From positions 1-64,000 of the forward strand of contig NZ_PIZU01000010.1 of NCBI RefSeq assembly GCF_002838065.1: a DNA stretch of 64,000 nt, in the 5' to 3' direction. A model generated the notes under the pieces. That model saw only the letters and a program-made list of their open reading frames with translations. It was not told the DNA's origin and made no database searches. Source of the DNA: Mycobacterium hubeiense. Its GTDB lineage: Bacteria; Actinomycetota; Actinomycetes; Mycobacteriales; Mycobacteriaceae. Of the stretch, positions 48,841-58,954 are shown piece by piece; position 1 is the stretch's first letter; every line of letters starts with the position of its first letter. A program made the position numbers and the translations under genes.

Positions 48841-50139
48841 GTGAGCACCTGGCCGGCCCCATCGACGTCGGGCCCTGTGCACGCCACCATCAGCGTGCCG
48901 GGCTCGAAGTCGCAGACCAACCGCGCGCTGGTGCTCGCCGCGCTGGCCACCCCGCAAGGCACCTCGATGATCAGCGGGGCGCTGCGCAGCCGCGACACCG
49001 ATCTGATGATCGACGCGCTGCGGAGCCTGGGCGTGACGGTCGAGGGCGACAGCTCCGAGTTGACCGTCAGCGGCCGTATCGCCCCGGCGTCGGGCGCGCG
49101 CATCGATTGCGGACTGGCCGGCACGGTGTTGCGGTTCGTCCCCTCCGTCGCCGCGCTGGGCACCCAATCCGTGACGTTCGACGGCGACGCGCAGGCCCGC
49201 ACCCGGCCCATCACCCCGCTGCTGAATGCGCTGCGCGGGCTGGGCGTGCGCATCGAGGGCGACGGTCTGCCGTTCGTCGTGCACGGAGACCGAACGGTTG
49301 CCGGCGGCACCGTCGAGATCGACGCGTCGGCCTCGTCGCAGTTCGTATCCGGGCTGCTGCTGTCCGGCGCCGCGTTCACCGACGGCCTGACGGTCGTGCA
49401 TACCGGCGAATCGGTGCCGTCGGCACCACATGTGGCGATGACGGTGTCGATGCTGCGCGACGCCGGCGTCGACGTCGATGACAGCCACGCGAACCGTTGG
49501 GTGGTGCGCCCCGGCCCCGTCGCGGCGCGGCATTGGACCATCGAGCCCGACTTGTCCAATGCGGTTCCGTTCCTGGCGGCGGCGGTGGTCTCCGGTGGCG
49601 CGGTGCGCATCACTGGGTGGCCGACGGTCAGCACGCAGCCTGCCGAGGCGGTGCGGGCGATCCTGGAGAAAATGGGTTCGACTGTGCGCGACGCCGGTTC
49701 ATATCTCGAGGTGCAGGGCGCCGGAAGCTACGGCGGTTTCGACGTCGACCTGCACGAGGTCGGCGAGCTCACCCCGTCGGTCGCAGCGCTGGCCGCCCTG
49801 GCCACGCCGGGCGCGGTGTCGCAGTTGCACGGCATCGCCCATCTGCGTGGTCACGAAACCGACCGGCTGGCAGCGCTTTCCGCGGAGATCAACGGCCTGG
49901 GCGGACACTGCGTCGAAACCGACGACGGCCTGGTCATCACCGCCCGGCCGTTACACGGCGGGGTGTGGCGCTCCTACGCCGATCACCGGATGGCCACCGC
50001 AGGCGCCATCGTCGGCCTGCGGGTGCCCGGTGTCGAGGTCGAGGACATCGGCACCACCGCCAAGACGCTGCCGGAGTTTCCGCAGCTGTGGGCCGACATG
50101 CTGGCCGGCCAGACGCTGGCGCCAGAGGCAGGCGATTGA
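48841..50139 (+). CDS. aroA: 3-phosphoshikimate 1-carboxyvinyltransferase (EPSP synthase)
   Basis: 432 aa. [14 protein letters not shown] at the N-terminus, LAGTVLRF and RSYADHRMA are EPSP-synthase signatures (phosphate and PEP sites). It catalyses the sixth step of the shikimate pathway; its product is later chorismate, the substrate of the entC product in this window. GTG 48841. The TGA overlaps the TTG start of rsgA by 4 bp. Confidence 0.95.
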   Translation: MSTWPAPSTSGPVHATISVPGSKSQTNRALVLAALATPQGTSMISGALRSRDTDLMIDALRSLGVTVEGDSSELTVSGRIAPASGARIDCGLAGTVLRFVPSVAALGTQSVTFDGDAQARTRPITPLLNALRGLGVRIEGDGLPFVVHGDRTVAGGTVEIDASASSQFVSGLLLSGAAFTDGLTVVHTGESVPSAPHVAMTVSMLRDAGVDVDDSHANRWVVRPGPVAARHWTIEPDLSNAVPFLAAAVVSGGAVRITGWPTVSTQPAEAVRAILEKMGSTVRDAGSYLEVQGAGSYGGFDVDLHEVGELTPSVAALAALATPGAVSQLHGIAHLRGHETDRLAALSAEINGLGGHCVETDDGLVITARPLHGGVWRSYADHRMATAGAIVGLRVPGVEVEDIGTTAKTLPEFPQLWADMLAGQTLAPEAGD

Positions 50140-51116
50140 GCGCTCGCGAATACGACGAATCCGATGTCCGGGTGCGGCCCGGCCGGGGTTCGCGGCCGCG
50201 CACCAAGATCCGTCCCGAGCACGCCGACGCCCGCAACGCGATGGTGGTCACGGTGGACCGCGGTCGCTGGCGCTGCGCGCTGGACGGCGATCCCGACAGG
50301 CTGGTAACCGCCATGCGGGCTAGGGAATTGGGACGCACACCGATAGTCGTCGGTGACGAGGTCGGGGTCGTCGGCGATCTGTCCGGCCGGCCTGACACGC
50401 TGGCCCGGATCGTGCGACGCGGCCACCGGCGAACCGTGTTGCGCCGCACCGCAGATGACACCGACCCGACGGAACGGGTGGTCGTCGCCAATGCCGATCA
50501 GTTGCTCATCGTGGTGGCGCTGGCCGACCCGCCGCCGCGCACCGGCCTCGTCGAACGCGCGCTGATAGCCGCCTACGCCGGCGGATTGACGCCGATTCTG
50601 TGCCTCACCAAAACCGACCTCGCTCCGCCGGAGCCGTTCGCCGCGCAGTTCGCCGGCCTCGATCTCACCGTCACCACCGCGGGCCGGGACGATCCCCTGG
50701 AGCCCGTCGAGTCGCTGCTGACCGAAAAGGTCACCGTGCTGCTCGGCCATTCCGGCGTTGGGAAGTCCACACTCGTCAATCGCCTTGTGCCAGAGGCTGA
50801 TCGGGCTATCGGCGAGGTGACGGGCGTCGGGAAGGGCCGGCACACGTCGACGCAATCGGTGGCGCTGCCGCTGAGCTTCGGCGGGTGGGTGATCGATACG
50901 CCGGGCATCCGGTCGTTCGGGCTGGCCCACATCGAACCCGACGACGTGCTGCTGGCGTTCTCCGATCTGGCCGAGGCGATCAAGGACTGCCCCCGCGGCT
51001 GCGGCCACATGGGTGTGCCCGCCGATCCCGAATGCGCGCTGGACACCCTGACCGGACCCGCCGGCGATCGCGTAGCGGCAGCCCGCCGCTTGTTGTCGAC
51101 GCTGCGGGAAGCCTAA
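50136..51116 (+). CDS. rsgA: RsgA/YjeQ, circularly permuted ribosome-assembly GTPase
   Basis: 326 aa. OB-fold, then the permuted order G4 (TKTD), G1 (GHSGVGKST) and G3 (DTPGIRSFG), and a C-terminal Cys/His zinc module (CPRGCGHMG...PEC). It checks late 30S maturation. Its start is TTG 50136 overlapping the aroA stop (TTGA), so translation is coupled. The stop overlaps the convergent desA3 end by 4 bp. Confidence 0.92.
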   Translation: MSAREYDESDVRVRPGRGSRPRTKIRPEHADARNAMVVTVDRGRWRCALDGDPDRLVTAMRARELGRTPIVVGDEVGVVGDLSGRPDTLARIVRRGHRRTVLRRTADDTDPTERVVVANADQLLIVVALADPPPRTGLVERALIAAYAGGLTPILCLTKTDLAPPEPFAAQFAGLDLTVTTAGRDDPLEPVESLLTEKVTVLLGHSGVGKSTLVNRLVPEADRAIGEVTGVGKGRHTSTQSVALPLSFGGWVIDTPGIRSFGLAHIEPDDVLLAFSDLAEAIKDCPRGCGHMGVPADPECALDTLTGPAGDRVAAARRLLSTLREA

Positions 51117-52348
51117 GCGGCGCGTTTGGTTTCGCGACTGTCCCGGCGGCGTGCACGCACTGCGGCGATCGCTGACTTGAGGCCACGTCGCTGCGCCGGC
51201 TCGAGTTCGGAGAACATCCGCTCGCTGCGCGTCTCCGGCGCATCGTCGGCGGTGGCGCGCAGATACTTATCCGGCAGCGACAGCTTGGCGATGGTGCGCC
51301 AGGCCTTGCCGTACTGCACCAGGAAAGACCCTGTGGTGTAAGGCAAGTCGTACTTGTCGCACACCTCGCGCACCCGCAACGAGATCTCGTAGAGCCGGTT
51401 GCTCGGCAGATCCGGGTACAGGTGATGCTCGATCTGGTGGCACAGATTGCCGCTCATGAACCGCAGCACCGGCCCGTTCTCGAAGTTGGCGCTGCCCAGC
51501 ATCTGGCGCAGATACCACTGACCCTTGGATTCACCGGCTATGTCGGTCTTGGTGAATTTCTCTGCGCCGTCAGGGAAATGGCCGCAGAAGATCACCGCGT
51601 TGGCCCACACGTTGCGGATGATGTTGGCCACCGCGTTGGCCTTGGCCGTCGACTTGAACGACGCGCCCGGCGACAGCGATGTCACCGCCGGCCACGCCAC
51701 GTAGTCCTTGAACACCTGCGCGCCGGCCTTGACGCCGAATTCGCGCACCCGCACCAGGGTGGCCTTGCGGTCGTCGCGGCCCTTGAAGATCTTGCCGAGT
51801 TCCAGGTGCTGCAGGCCCACGCCCCATTCGAACAACACCGCCAGCAAGGTGTTGAAGAACAGGTTGAGCAGATTCATCGGCTTCCAGCGCTCATCGCGGG
51901 TCACCCGGATCACGCCGTAGCCCACATCGTCGTCCATGCCGAGGATGTTGGTGTACTTGTGATGCATGAAGTTGTGGGTGAAGCGCCAGTGCTTGGACGC
52001 CCCGCTCATATCCCACTCCCACGTCGAGGAGTGGATCTCGGGATCGTTCATCCAATCCCATTGGCCGTGCATGACGTTGTGGCCGATCTCCATGTTCTCG
52101 ATGATCTTGGCCACCCCCAGCGTCGCGGTGCCCGCCCACCATGCCGAGCGGCGCGAGCCGGCCGCCAGCATGACACGGCCGGCGACCTCGAGGGCACGCT
52201 GAGCAGCAATGGTCCGGCGGATATAGCGCGCGTCGCGCTCACCTCTGGAGTCTTCGATGTCCTGACGGATCGCATCGAGCTCGAAGGCCAGATTCTCGAT
52301 GTCGGCGTCGGTCAGATGCGCGAACGCCGGAACGTCAGTGATTGCCAT
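51113..52348 (-). CDS. desA3: DesA3-type membrane acyl-CoA (stearoyl) delta-9 desaturase
   Basis: 411 aa integral membrane desaturase with three His boxes: HNVMHGQW (H-x3-H), HNFMHHKYTN (H-x3-HH) and HQIEHHLYPDLP (H-x2-HH). It makes oleate from stearoyl-CoA with electrons from the flavin/2Fe-2S reductase encoded upstream (53554-52418). ATG 52348 has an excellent AAAGGAGGT site. The promoter region carries the palindromic operator at 52371-52404. Confidence 0.95.
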   Translation of the reverse strand: MAITDVPAFAHLTDADIENLAFELDAIRQDIEDSRGERDARYIRRTIAAQRALEVAGRVMLAAGSRRSAWWAGTATLGVAKIIENMEIGHNVMHGQWDWMNDPEIHSSTWEWDMSGASKHWRFTHNFMHHKYTNILGMDDDVGYGVIRVTRDERWKPMNLLNLFFNTLLAVLFEWGVGLQHLELGKIFKGRDDRKATLVRVREFGVKAGAQVFKDYVAWPAVTSLSPGASFKSTAKANAVANIIRNVWANAVIFCGHFPDGAEKFTKTDIAGESKGQWYLRQMLGSANFENGPVLRFMSGNLCHQIEHHLYPDLPSNRLYEISLRVREVCDKYDLPYTTGSFLVQYGKAWRTIAKLSLPDKYLRATADDAPETRSERMFSELEPAQRRGLKSAIAAVRARRRDSRETKRAA

Positions 52349-52370
52349 CGCTCAGACCTCCTTTCACAAG

Positions 52371-52404
52371 CTACGGTAGCGTAACCTACGAAGCCGTAGG
52401 TTAC
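52371..52404. promoter_or_regulatory. Operator upstream of desA3
   Basis: A perfect palindrome at 52381-52404 (10-bp arms GTAACCTACG, 4-nt loop AAGC) overlaps CTACGGTAGCGTAACCTACG (52371-52390). The last element recurs with one change upstream of the partner reductase gene (53560). A TetR-type repressor site is likely; the repressor is not identified. Confidence 0.65.
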
Positions 52405-52417
52405 TAGTCAGTAAAGC

Positions 52418-53554
52418 TTAGACATCCAGCACGCAATCGCCAGAAGCTGCGGAAATGCAGGTTTGGACGCGGGTGCCCGGCTCGCGTTCCTCGCCGGTCC
52501 GCAGATCGCGGACGTGACCGCCGATCAAGCCGACGACACATGATTGGCAGATCCCCATTCGGCAACCGAACGGCATCTGGATCCCGGCGTTCTCGCCGGC
52601 GTCCATCAGTGGTGTCGCACCGTCAACGGTGACCGTCTTTCCGCTGCGCGCGAACTGGACTGTCCCGCCCTGCCCGTGGACGGCGGCGCGGGACGCCGCG
52701 AAGCGCTCCAGGTGCAGCCGCTCGGAAATCCCTGCCGCGGCCCACGTTTTCTCGGCGGCGTTGAGCATGCCTTCCGGACCGCACGCCCAGGTCTGGCGAT
52801 CCCGCCAGTCCGGCACCTCGTCGCCGAGCCGGGCCAGGTCCAGACGACCTTGCGTGCGGGTGGCACGCACCTGCAACCGGTAGCCGGGTTGCGCGCCTTG
52901 CAACTCGGTCAACTCCGAGGCGAACATCACATCGGATTCCGTTGGCGCGGAATGCAAATGCACGACGTCGGTGATCTGGTCGCGGCGGACCAGGGTGCGC
53001 AACATCGACATTACCGGGGTGATCCCCGATCCGCCGGTGATGAACAACACCGACGCCGGCGCCGGGTCGGGCATCACGAAATTCCCTTGCGGCGCAGCCA
53101 GTCTCACGATCGTGCCGGGTGCCACCCCGCCGACCAGATGCGTCGACAGGAACCCCTCGGGCATAGCTTTGACCGTGATGGTGATGGTCTTCTTGTCGGC
53201 CACCGGCGTCGAGGTCAAAGAGTAGGACCGCCACCGCCAGCGGCCGTCGACGAGCAGGCCGATTCCGATGTATTGGCCGGGTTGGTAGTCGAACGAGAAA
53301 CCCCATCCAGGCTTGATCACCAAGGTCGCCGAGTCGACGGTTTCCCGTCGCACGTCGAGCACCCGTCCGCGCAGTTCGCGTGCCGACCACAGCGGATTGG
53401 CCAACTGCAGATAGTCGTCGGGCAGCAGCGGCGTGGTGATCCGCCCCACGATGGTGCGCAAGGCGTGCCAGCCCGGGCGCTCGTTGGCGCCGGCGATCCT
53501 GGGTCGGATGGTGTCGGCGACATTGGCCGAGACCTTGATGTAGTTCTTGGCCAT
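52418..53554 (-). CDS. Ferredoxin-NADP-reductase-like oxidoreductase with 2Fe-2S domain (Rv3230c-type)
   Basis: 378 aa. FAD-binding RSYSLTS, NAD(P) segment [12 protein letters not shown] and CGPEGML, then a plant-type 2Fe-2S ferredoxin domain with CRMGICQSC and a final Cys. In M. tuberculosis this protein delivers electrons to DesA3, and the genes lie next to each other here as well (69 bp apart). ATG 53554 is used; TTG 53557 directly before it is possible. The 20-bp operator-like site lies just upstream. Confidence 0.93.
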   Translation of the reverse strand: MAKNYIKVSANVADTIRPRIAGANERPGWHALRTIVGRITTPLLPDDYLQLANPLWSARELRGRVLDVRRETVDSATLVIKPGWGFSFDYQPGQYIGIGLLVDGRWRWRSYSLTSTPVADKKTITITVKAMPEGFLSTHLVGGVAPGTIVRLAAPQGNFVMPDPAPASVLFITGGSGITPVMSMLRTLVRRDQITDVVHLHSAPTESDVMFASELTELQGAQPGYRLQVRATRTQGRLDLARLGDEVPDWRDRQTWACGPEGMLNAAEKTWAAAGISERLHLERFAASRAAVHGQGGTVQFARSGKTVTVDGATPLMDAGENAGIQMPFGCRMGICQSCVVGLIGGHVRDLRTGEEREPGTRVQTCISAASGDCVLDV

Positions 53555-53559
53555 CAAAC

Positions 53560-53579
53560 CTACGGTACCGTAACCTACG
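53560..53579. promoter_or_regulatory. Second copy of the desA3-type operator, before the reductase gene
   Basis: CTACGGTACCGTAACCTACG differs from the desA3 site by one base and sits 5-25 bp upstream of the reductase start. It suggests both genes are repressed by the same protein even though each has its own promoter. Confidence 0.6.
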
Positions 53580-53617
53580 GTTTGGTAGCCAGTCCTACGT
53601 CAATGTTGACGGGTACG

Positions 53618-55024
53618 TCAACCCAACGTGTTCTTGTAGACCTTGCCATCTTTCATGATGATCTTGAAATTGCGCGCGGGGTCGGCCACCAAGTTCAGGT
53701 CCGCCAGCGGATCACCGTCGACGAGCAGCAGATCCGCCAGCGCACCCTGCTCCACCGTCCCCAGCTTGCCCGAGTACGGACTGCGCTTACCCGACAGGGC
53801 GAGCAGTTCGGCATTTGCTCCGGTGGCCATCGCCAGCACCTCGGCCGGTGTGAACCACCTCTCCAGGCCCGCCAGCAACGCCCCTTGCCTGGGGGCCAAC
53901 TGCGGCGAGAAGAGGATGTCCGTGCCGAACGCCGTCTTGATGTTGTGCTCGCGGGCCAGTTGATAAACGTTGTTGACGCCGTCGACGATCTCCTTGGCCT
54001 TGGCGGCCTCGTCGGAGCCGGGCGGGAACGCGCCGATCATCTCGGCCGGGATGGGCTGCGTGCTCAACCAGATGCCCTTGTCGGCCATCTCTTTGGCTGT
54101 GGCCTCGTCCATCAGGTGTGCGTGCTCGATGACTCGCACGCCCGCGCGGATCGCCTGCCTGATGGTGGCCGGAGTGTAAGCGTGCACGCTGACGTACGTG
54201 CCCCAGTTGGTGGCCGCCTCGGTCGCGGCACGCAGTTCGGGTTCGGTGAACGCGACCACGTCAAGCGGACTGTGCGGCGACGACACCCCGCCACCGGCTG
54301 TCAGCTTGATCTGCGACGCGCCCTGGAACAACTGCTCCCGGGTCCGCATCCGCACCTCGTCAGGGCTGTCGGCGACCATGCTGGCCCCCAGCGCCTCTTG
54401 ATGCGACACGTGACCGCCGGTCGTGCGCGGCAGATCGTGGCCGGTGCGGAAGTCGCCGTGCCCGCTGGTCACCGTGATCATCGCTCCGGACGGGAAGACC
54501 CGTGGTCCGTCGATCACGCCTTCGTCGATGGCCCGTTTCAGCCCGAAGCTGGGTCCGCCGAGATCGCGCACGGTGGTGAAGCCGCGCATCAGGGTTTCGG
54601 TGGCCTCGGCGCCCGCCAACAGGTTCAGGTATCCCGGATCCAGGGTGGTCAACTGCGTCACCGGCGGCCGCACCAGCATCGTGTGCCAGTGGTTGTCGAT
54701 CAGGCCCGGCATCAACGTTCGGCCGCCGCCGTCGATCACCGTGGCGTCCGGCTCGGCAGGCAGCGGATCGGTGGAGATCCGCGCGATGCGGTTTCCTTTC
54801 ACCCGCACGTTCGACGGGGCCGACAACCGATCGCTGTGGCCGTCGAAGATCCGGACATCGCGGATATCGGTCACCGGCGCATCGGGCCGCTCATCGGAGC
54901 CCGGGCCGGCGGCCGGGCTCTCCGGCGGCGGAGCACTCGTCGTCGGGCTGGCACCATCGCCCGCAGAACACCCGAACGAGGCCAGGACGAGAGCCAGCGT
55001 GGCAAGCAGAGGCAGGGGTCTCAT
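53618..55024 (-). CDS. Secreted amidohydrolase, probable lipoprotein
   Basis: 468 aa. An N-terminal signal peptide of about 19 residues ends at SFGC, a lipobox-like site, followed by a Ser/Pro linker. The metallo-amidohydrolase domain has the metal pair in DNHWH, a Lys region (QIKLTAGGG), His sites SVHAYT and IEHAHLMD, and Asp in FGTDILFSP, as in prolidase-like and imidazolonepropionase-like enzymes. ATG 55024 has AGGAGG seven nt upstream. Substrate unknown. No M. tuberculosis gene is known to me at this position. Confidence 0.85.
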   Translation of the reverse strand: MRPLPLLATLALVLASFGCSAGDGASPTTSAPPPESPAAGPGSDERPDAPVTDIRDVRIFDGHSDRLSAPSNVRVKGNRIARISTDPLPAEPDATVIDGGGRTLMPGLIDNHWHTMLVRPPVTQLTTLDPGYLNLLAGAEATETLMRGFTTVRDLGGPSFGLKRAIDEGVIDGPRVFPSGAMITVTSGHGDFRTGHDLPRTTGGHVSHQEALGASMVADSPDEVRMRTREQLFQGASQIKLTAGGGVSSPHSPLDVVAFTEPELRAATEAATNWGTYVSVHAYTPATIRQAIRAGVRVIEHAHLMDEATAKEMADKGIWLSTQPIPAEMIGAFPPGSDEAAKAKEIVDGVNNVYQLAREHNIKTAFGTDILFSPQLAPRQGALLAGLERWFTPAEVLAMATGANAELLALSGKRSPYSGKLGTVEQGALADLLLVDGDPLADLNLVADPARNFKIIMKDGKVYKNTLG

Positions 55025-55054
55025 CAACACCCTCCTGTTCAATTGTTGTGAGGA

Positions 55055-55549
55055 TCAAAGTAATTCGAGCAGGAACGGCAGTTCCTGCGGCGCGTACCAG
55101 GCCAGGTCGTGGTCCTGGGCGTCGCCGACGGTCAGCTCGGCATCCTCGTCACCGAGGTCGGCTTCGTCGACGACGTCGATCGCGGCGCGCACCGCAGGCT
55201 CTGCGTCGGCGTTGTCGACATACGCCGCGATCACGTCGTCGAGCGCCACCGGCGCCGACAGCCGCACCACCGCGTCGTCGAGGTCCGGGCGCGCCGTCGC
55301 GCCGTCGACCTCGGCCTCCACCACCGCGCGCCGCGGCGGCAGGTCCGACGAGTCGTCACCCAGCAGTCGCAGCGAGGCGAGCGCGGCCTCGCGCAGCGCC
55401 ACGTCGGCCAGTTCGTCGTCGTCACCCTCGGCGTAGGACTCCCGCAGCGCCGGCGTCACCGCGAATGCTGTGCCGTTGACCGCCTGCAGCGATCGGTCGG
55501 CGACGAGCTGCTGCAGCATGGCCAGGGTCGCCGGGACGTAGACGCGCAC
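55055..55549 (-). CDS. Conserved actinobacterial protein (Rv3231c-type)
   Basis: 164 aa acidic protein with no recognised catalytic motif. It begins MRVYVPATLAMLQQL and ends with QDHDLAWYAPQEL, a pattern shared with Rv3231c. Function unknown. The BCCT transporter gene ends 9 bp upstream on the same strand, so the two may be transcribed together. Confidence 0.85.
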   Translation of the reverse strand: MRVYVPATLAMLQQLVADRSLQAVNGTAFAVTPALRESYAEGDDDELADVALREAALASLRLLGDDSSDLPPRRAVVEAEVDGATARPDLDDAVVRLSAPVALDDVIAAYVDNADAEPAVRAAIDVVDEADLGDEDAELTVGDAQDHDLAWYAPQELPFLLELL

Positions 55550-55558
55550 CCAGCGAGG

Positions 55559-57301
55559 TTATCTGCCATCTCCGTCGGCCGCCGGATCCTTCTCCACCGA
55601 GATGATGAAGTCGTCGCCGTGTTGGGTGACGCCGTGGATCACGGCCTCGTTCACCGCCTCGCGGGCGTATTCGCGGCGCACGATCTTCGGGTCGTGCTGC
55701 AGATCCTTGACCAGCGCCACCGCCAGACCGACCATCACCACCACGAACGGCAGTGCGGCGATGATGGTGATGGTTTGCAGGCCGTTGAGCGCGTCCGCGC
55801 CGCCCACCAGCAGCATCACCGCCGCCACCGCTCCGGTGGCGACACCCCAGAAGATGACGGTGCCGCGGGTGGGTCGGATCGTGCCGCGCTCGGACAGCGA
55901 TCCCATGACGATCGACGCCGCGTCTGCGCCGGACACGAAGAAGATCGATACCAGCACCATCACCAGGATGCTCGCCACGGTGGCGATCGGATACTGGTCG
56001 AGCAGGCCGAACAGCTGTTGCTCGATGGTGTCCTGCCCGGCCAGGTCGGCGCCGTTCTGCTGTTCGCGGATCGCCGCGCCGCCGAATACGCAGAACCACA
56101 CCAGCGACACCACGCTCGGCACAAACAGCACCCCGGCGACGAACTGCCGGATGGTGCGGCCGCGGGAGATCCGGGCGATGAACATGCCGACGAACGGAGT
56201 CCAGGAAATCCACCACGCCCAGTAGAAGACGGTCCACGACTGCAGCCAGGTCTTCACCTCGGCGCCCTCGGCGCCGGTGCGCGCCGACATCATCGCCAAG
56301 TCCTGGAAGTAGCTGCCGACCGATGTGGGCAGCAGGTTGAGGATGAAAACCGTTGGGCCGACGACGAATATGAACAACGCCAGCAGCAAGGCCAGCACCA
56401 TGTTGATGTTGGACAGCCACTGAATGCCCCGGGCGACGCCCGACACCGCAGACAGCACGAAGGCACATGTCAGAACCACGATGATGCCGACCAGGATGGC
56501 GTTGCCGGTTTCGCCTATGCCGCCGACGATCTGCAGGCCACTGCGGATCTGCAGCGCACCCAGACCCAGCGACGCGGCCGAGCCGAACAGCGTCGCGAAG
56601 ATCGCCAGCATGTCGATCACCTTGCCCCAGGGGCCGTTGGCGCGCGATCCGAGCAGCGGCTCGAACGCCGCGCTGATGAGTTGCAACCGGCCCTTGCGGT
56701 AGACGCCGTAGGCGATCGCCAGGCCGACCACCGCATAGATGGCCCACGGGTGCAGCGTCCAGTGGAACAGCGTGGTGGCCATCGCGTTGGGCACCGCCTC
56801 GGCGTTGCCGACGGGGCCGGTGCCGGGTGGCGGCGACGCGAAATGCGACAGCGGCTCGGCCACCCCGAAGAACATCAGGCCGATCCCCATACCGGCGGAG
56901 AACATCATCGCGACCCAGGACACGGTGCGGAACTCCGGTTCCTCGTCGTCGCGCCCCAGCGGGATGGTGCCGTATTTGCCGACGGCCAGATACAGCACAA
57001 ACAGCACAAACCCCGACGCGGTCAGCACGAACAGCCAGCCGGTGTTGTTCATGACCCAGCTCAGGGCGCTGTCTGAGGCGGTGGCCAGCGAACTGGTGGA
57101 CACGAACCCCCAAGCCAGAAAGCCCAGTGCGACCACCGCGGTGACGCCGAAGACGACCCAGTCGAGCCCGCGATGGCGGGTGACTGCCTCCTCGTCGATC
57201 GGCACATCGAGCACCGGATGCGGGACGACGTCCTCCGTCGGCGCCTTGAATGCGGCTTTGGTGTAACGCGCGGTTCTACTTTTCTCTGGGCTCGTGGTCA
57301 T
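55559..57301 (-). CDS. BCCT-family betaine/choline transporter (BetP-like)
   Basis: 580 aa with 12 predicted membrane helices. The BCCT signature is visible: GMGIGLMFFGVAEPL after TM3-4, and WTVFYWAWWISWTPFVGMF in TM8, the Trp-rich betaine site. Long N- and C-terminal soluble tails resemble BetP, whose tails sense osmotic stress. It imports compatible solutes with Na+ or H+. ATG 57301 is used rather than a TTG 39 bp upstream. Confidence 0.9.
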   Translation of the reverse strand: MTTSPEKSRTARYTKAAFKAPTEDVVPHPVLDVPIDEEAVTRHRGLDWVVFGVTAVVALGFLAWGFVSTSSLATASDSALSWVMNNTGWLFVLTASGFVLFVLYLAVGKYGTIPLGRDDEEPEFRTVSWVAMMFSAGMGIGLMFFGVAEPLSHFASPPPGTGPVGNAEAVPNAMATTLFHWTLHPWAIYAVVGLAIAYGVYRKGRLQLISAAFEPLLGSRANGPWGKVIDMLAIFATLFGSAASLGLGALQIRSGLQIVGGIGETGNAILVGIIVVLTCAFVLSAVSGVARGIQWLSNINMVLALLLALFIFVVGPTVFILNLLPTSVGSYFQDLAMMSARTGAEGAEVKTWLQSWTVFYWAWWISWTPFVGMFIARISRGRTIRQFVAGVLFVPSVVSLVWFCVFGGAAIREQQNGADLAGQDTIEQQLFGLLDQYPIATVASILVMVLVSIFFVSGADAASIVMGSLSERGTIRPTRGTVIFWGVATGAVAAVMLLVGGADALNGLQTITIIAALPFVVVMVGLAVALVKDLQHDPKIVRREYAREAVNEAVIHGVTQHGDDFIISVEKDPAADGDGR

Positions 57302-57364
57302 GGTGAATTCATCAGACCGTAGCCACAGCGGTGAGGTCAAACACCTACGACGACGTTTGGCGAA

Positions 57365-58774
57365 TTACTTCGCCGCTTCCAGCAATTCGTCCAGAGATTC
57401 ACGCAGCAGACCGGGTATCACGTCGACATCGCTCATGGCGTCGCGGTCGGCGTTGATGCCGAAATACAGCATCCCGTTGTAGGATGTGACGCTGATCGCC
57501 AGCACCTGGTTGTGCAGCAGCGGCGGCACCGCGTAGGTCTCCAGCAGTTTGGTGCCAGCCACATACATCTGCTTCTGGGCGCCGGGCACATTGGTGATCA
57601 ACAAGTTGAACAACCGCGGCGTGAAACTCGTCGCGACGCGAATTCCCATGGCGTGCAACGTCGGTGGCGCGAACCCCGACAGTGTGACGATGGTGCGTGC
57701 GTCCACCAGGCTGGCCGCGGTGGAATGGGACTCGGTGGCGTGCGCGATCTGGGACAGCCGGATGACGGGATTGCCCTCACCGACGGGCAGGTCCACCAGA
57801 AACGGCGACACCTCACTGATGGCCTGCCCGGGACCCGCCGCGTCGAGTTCGTTTTCGGGATACACCGACATGGGCGCCATGGCCCGCACCGTCGTGGAGG
57901 TGCCCACCGGCTCGCCGCGGGACAGCAACCAGTTGCGCAGCGCTCCGGCGATCACTGCGAGGACGACGTCGTTGACGTCGCAGTCATAGCGGGCGCGGAC
58001 CAGCCGGTAGTCCTCGAGTCGGTGACTCGCCACGGTGAACCGGCGATTACGCGACACCGTGGTGTTGAGCGGACTGCTGGGCGCGGTGCCCCGCGCGAAC
58101 GTCTTCGCGACGACGGCGGCGCGCTTGCCGACCTCGACCAGCTGCCCCGCGTTGGTGGCCACCTCCGTCACCGCAGAGCGCACCGCCGCCAATTGTTCGG
58201 CCGGCCGGGTGATCCACTCCCCGATCGCACCGAGCAGCAACTGCCGGTCGCTGGGTTCGCGCGCGGGGATCCAGATATCCTCGCCGAACTCCGGCGGCTT
58301 CGCCGTGCGGTCGGCGATGACGTGGCCGATCTCCAGCGCGGTCATCCCGTTGACGAGCGCCTGATGCGATTTGGTGTAGATGGCGACGCGATTGCGGGCC
58401 AGCCCCTCGACGAGGTACATCTCCCACAGCGGACGCGACTTGTCCAGCGGGCGCGAGCCCAGCCGGGCGACCAGGTCATGCAGCTGCGCGTCACTGCCCG
58501 GCGACGGCAGGGCGGAACGCCGGATGTGGTAGGTGATGTCGAAGTCGCGGTCGTCGACCCACACCGGCCGTGCGAGCCCCAGCGTCACCTCCCGCACCTT
58601 CTGCCGGTATCGCGGGATCTGCGGCAGCCGCTGTTCGACTGTGGCCAGCAAGGTCTCGTAGCTCAAGCCATTACGCGGTTTGCGCAGAATCGACAGCGAG
58701 CCGACGTACATCGGCGTCGACGTGTTCTCCAGGTGGTAGAACGACGCATCCGACGCCGACAAGCGGGTCACCAT
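57365..58774 (-). CDS. WS/DGAT-family acyltransferase, Tgs3-like, with altered active-site motif
   Basis: 469 aa, family length, similar to the M. tuberculosis Tgs3 class of triacylglycerol synthase / wax ester synthase. The essential HHxxxDG motif reads HQALVNG (His137 to Gly143): second His to Gln and Asp to Asn. Other family features are kept (VWVDDRDFDITYH near residue 75, NDVVLAVIAG, and PGA in the C-terminal NVPG motif). Either it is catalytically weak or it uses another mechanism. ATG 58774 matches MVTRLSASD starts; GTG 58786 is closer to the AAAGGAGAGG site. Confidence 0.85.
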   Translation of the reverse strand: MVTRLSASDASFYHLENTSTPMYVGSLSILRKPRNGLSYETLLATVEQRLPQIPRYRQKVREVTLGLARPVWVDDRDFDITYHIRRSALPSPGSDAQLHDLVARLGSRPLDKSRPLWEMYLVEGLARNRVAIYTKSHQALVNGMTALEIGHVIADRTAKPPEFGEDIWIPAREPSDRQLLLGAIGEWITRPAEQLAAVRSAVTEVATNAGQLVEVGKRAAVVAKTFARGTAPSSPLNTTVSRNRRFTVASHRLEDYRLVRARYDCDVNDVVLAVIAGALRNWLLSRGEPVGTSTTVRAMAPMSVYPENELDAAGPGQAISEVSPFLVDLPVGEGNPVIRLSQIAHATESHSTAASLVDARTIVTLSGFAPPTLHAMGIRVATSFTPRLFNLLITNVPGAQKQMYVAGTKLLETYAVPPLLHNQVLAISVTSYNGMLYFGINADRDAMSDVDVIPGLLRESLDELLEAAK

Positions 58775-58954
58775 CGCGGCCGCCACCCTCTCCTTTTCTC
58801 CCTGAAGCTGTCGTTGACCCCGTCACGTTAGCCGCCGATTCTGTGCCCGCGCATTACGGGTGCATCGGGGTGGCTGCCGGCCGTGCCATCATTGGTGGGT
58901 CTGCGACTCTCCGGCAGATGCCCGCCCCGTGTGCCGATCGTTGGAGAGTCGCCG

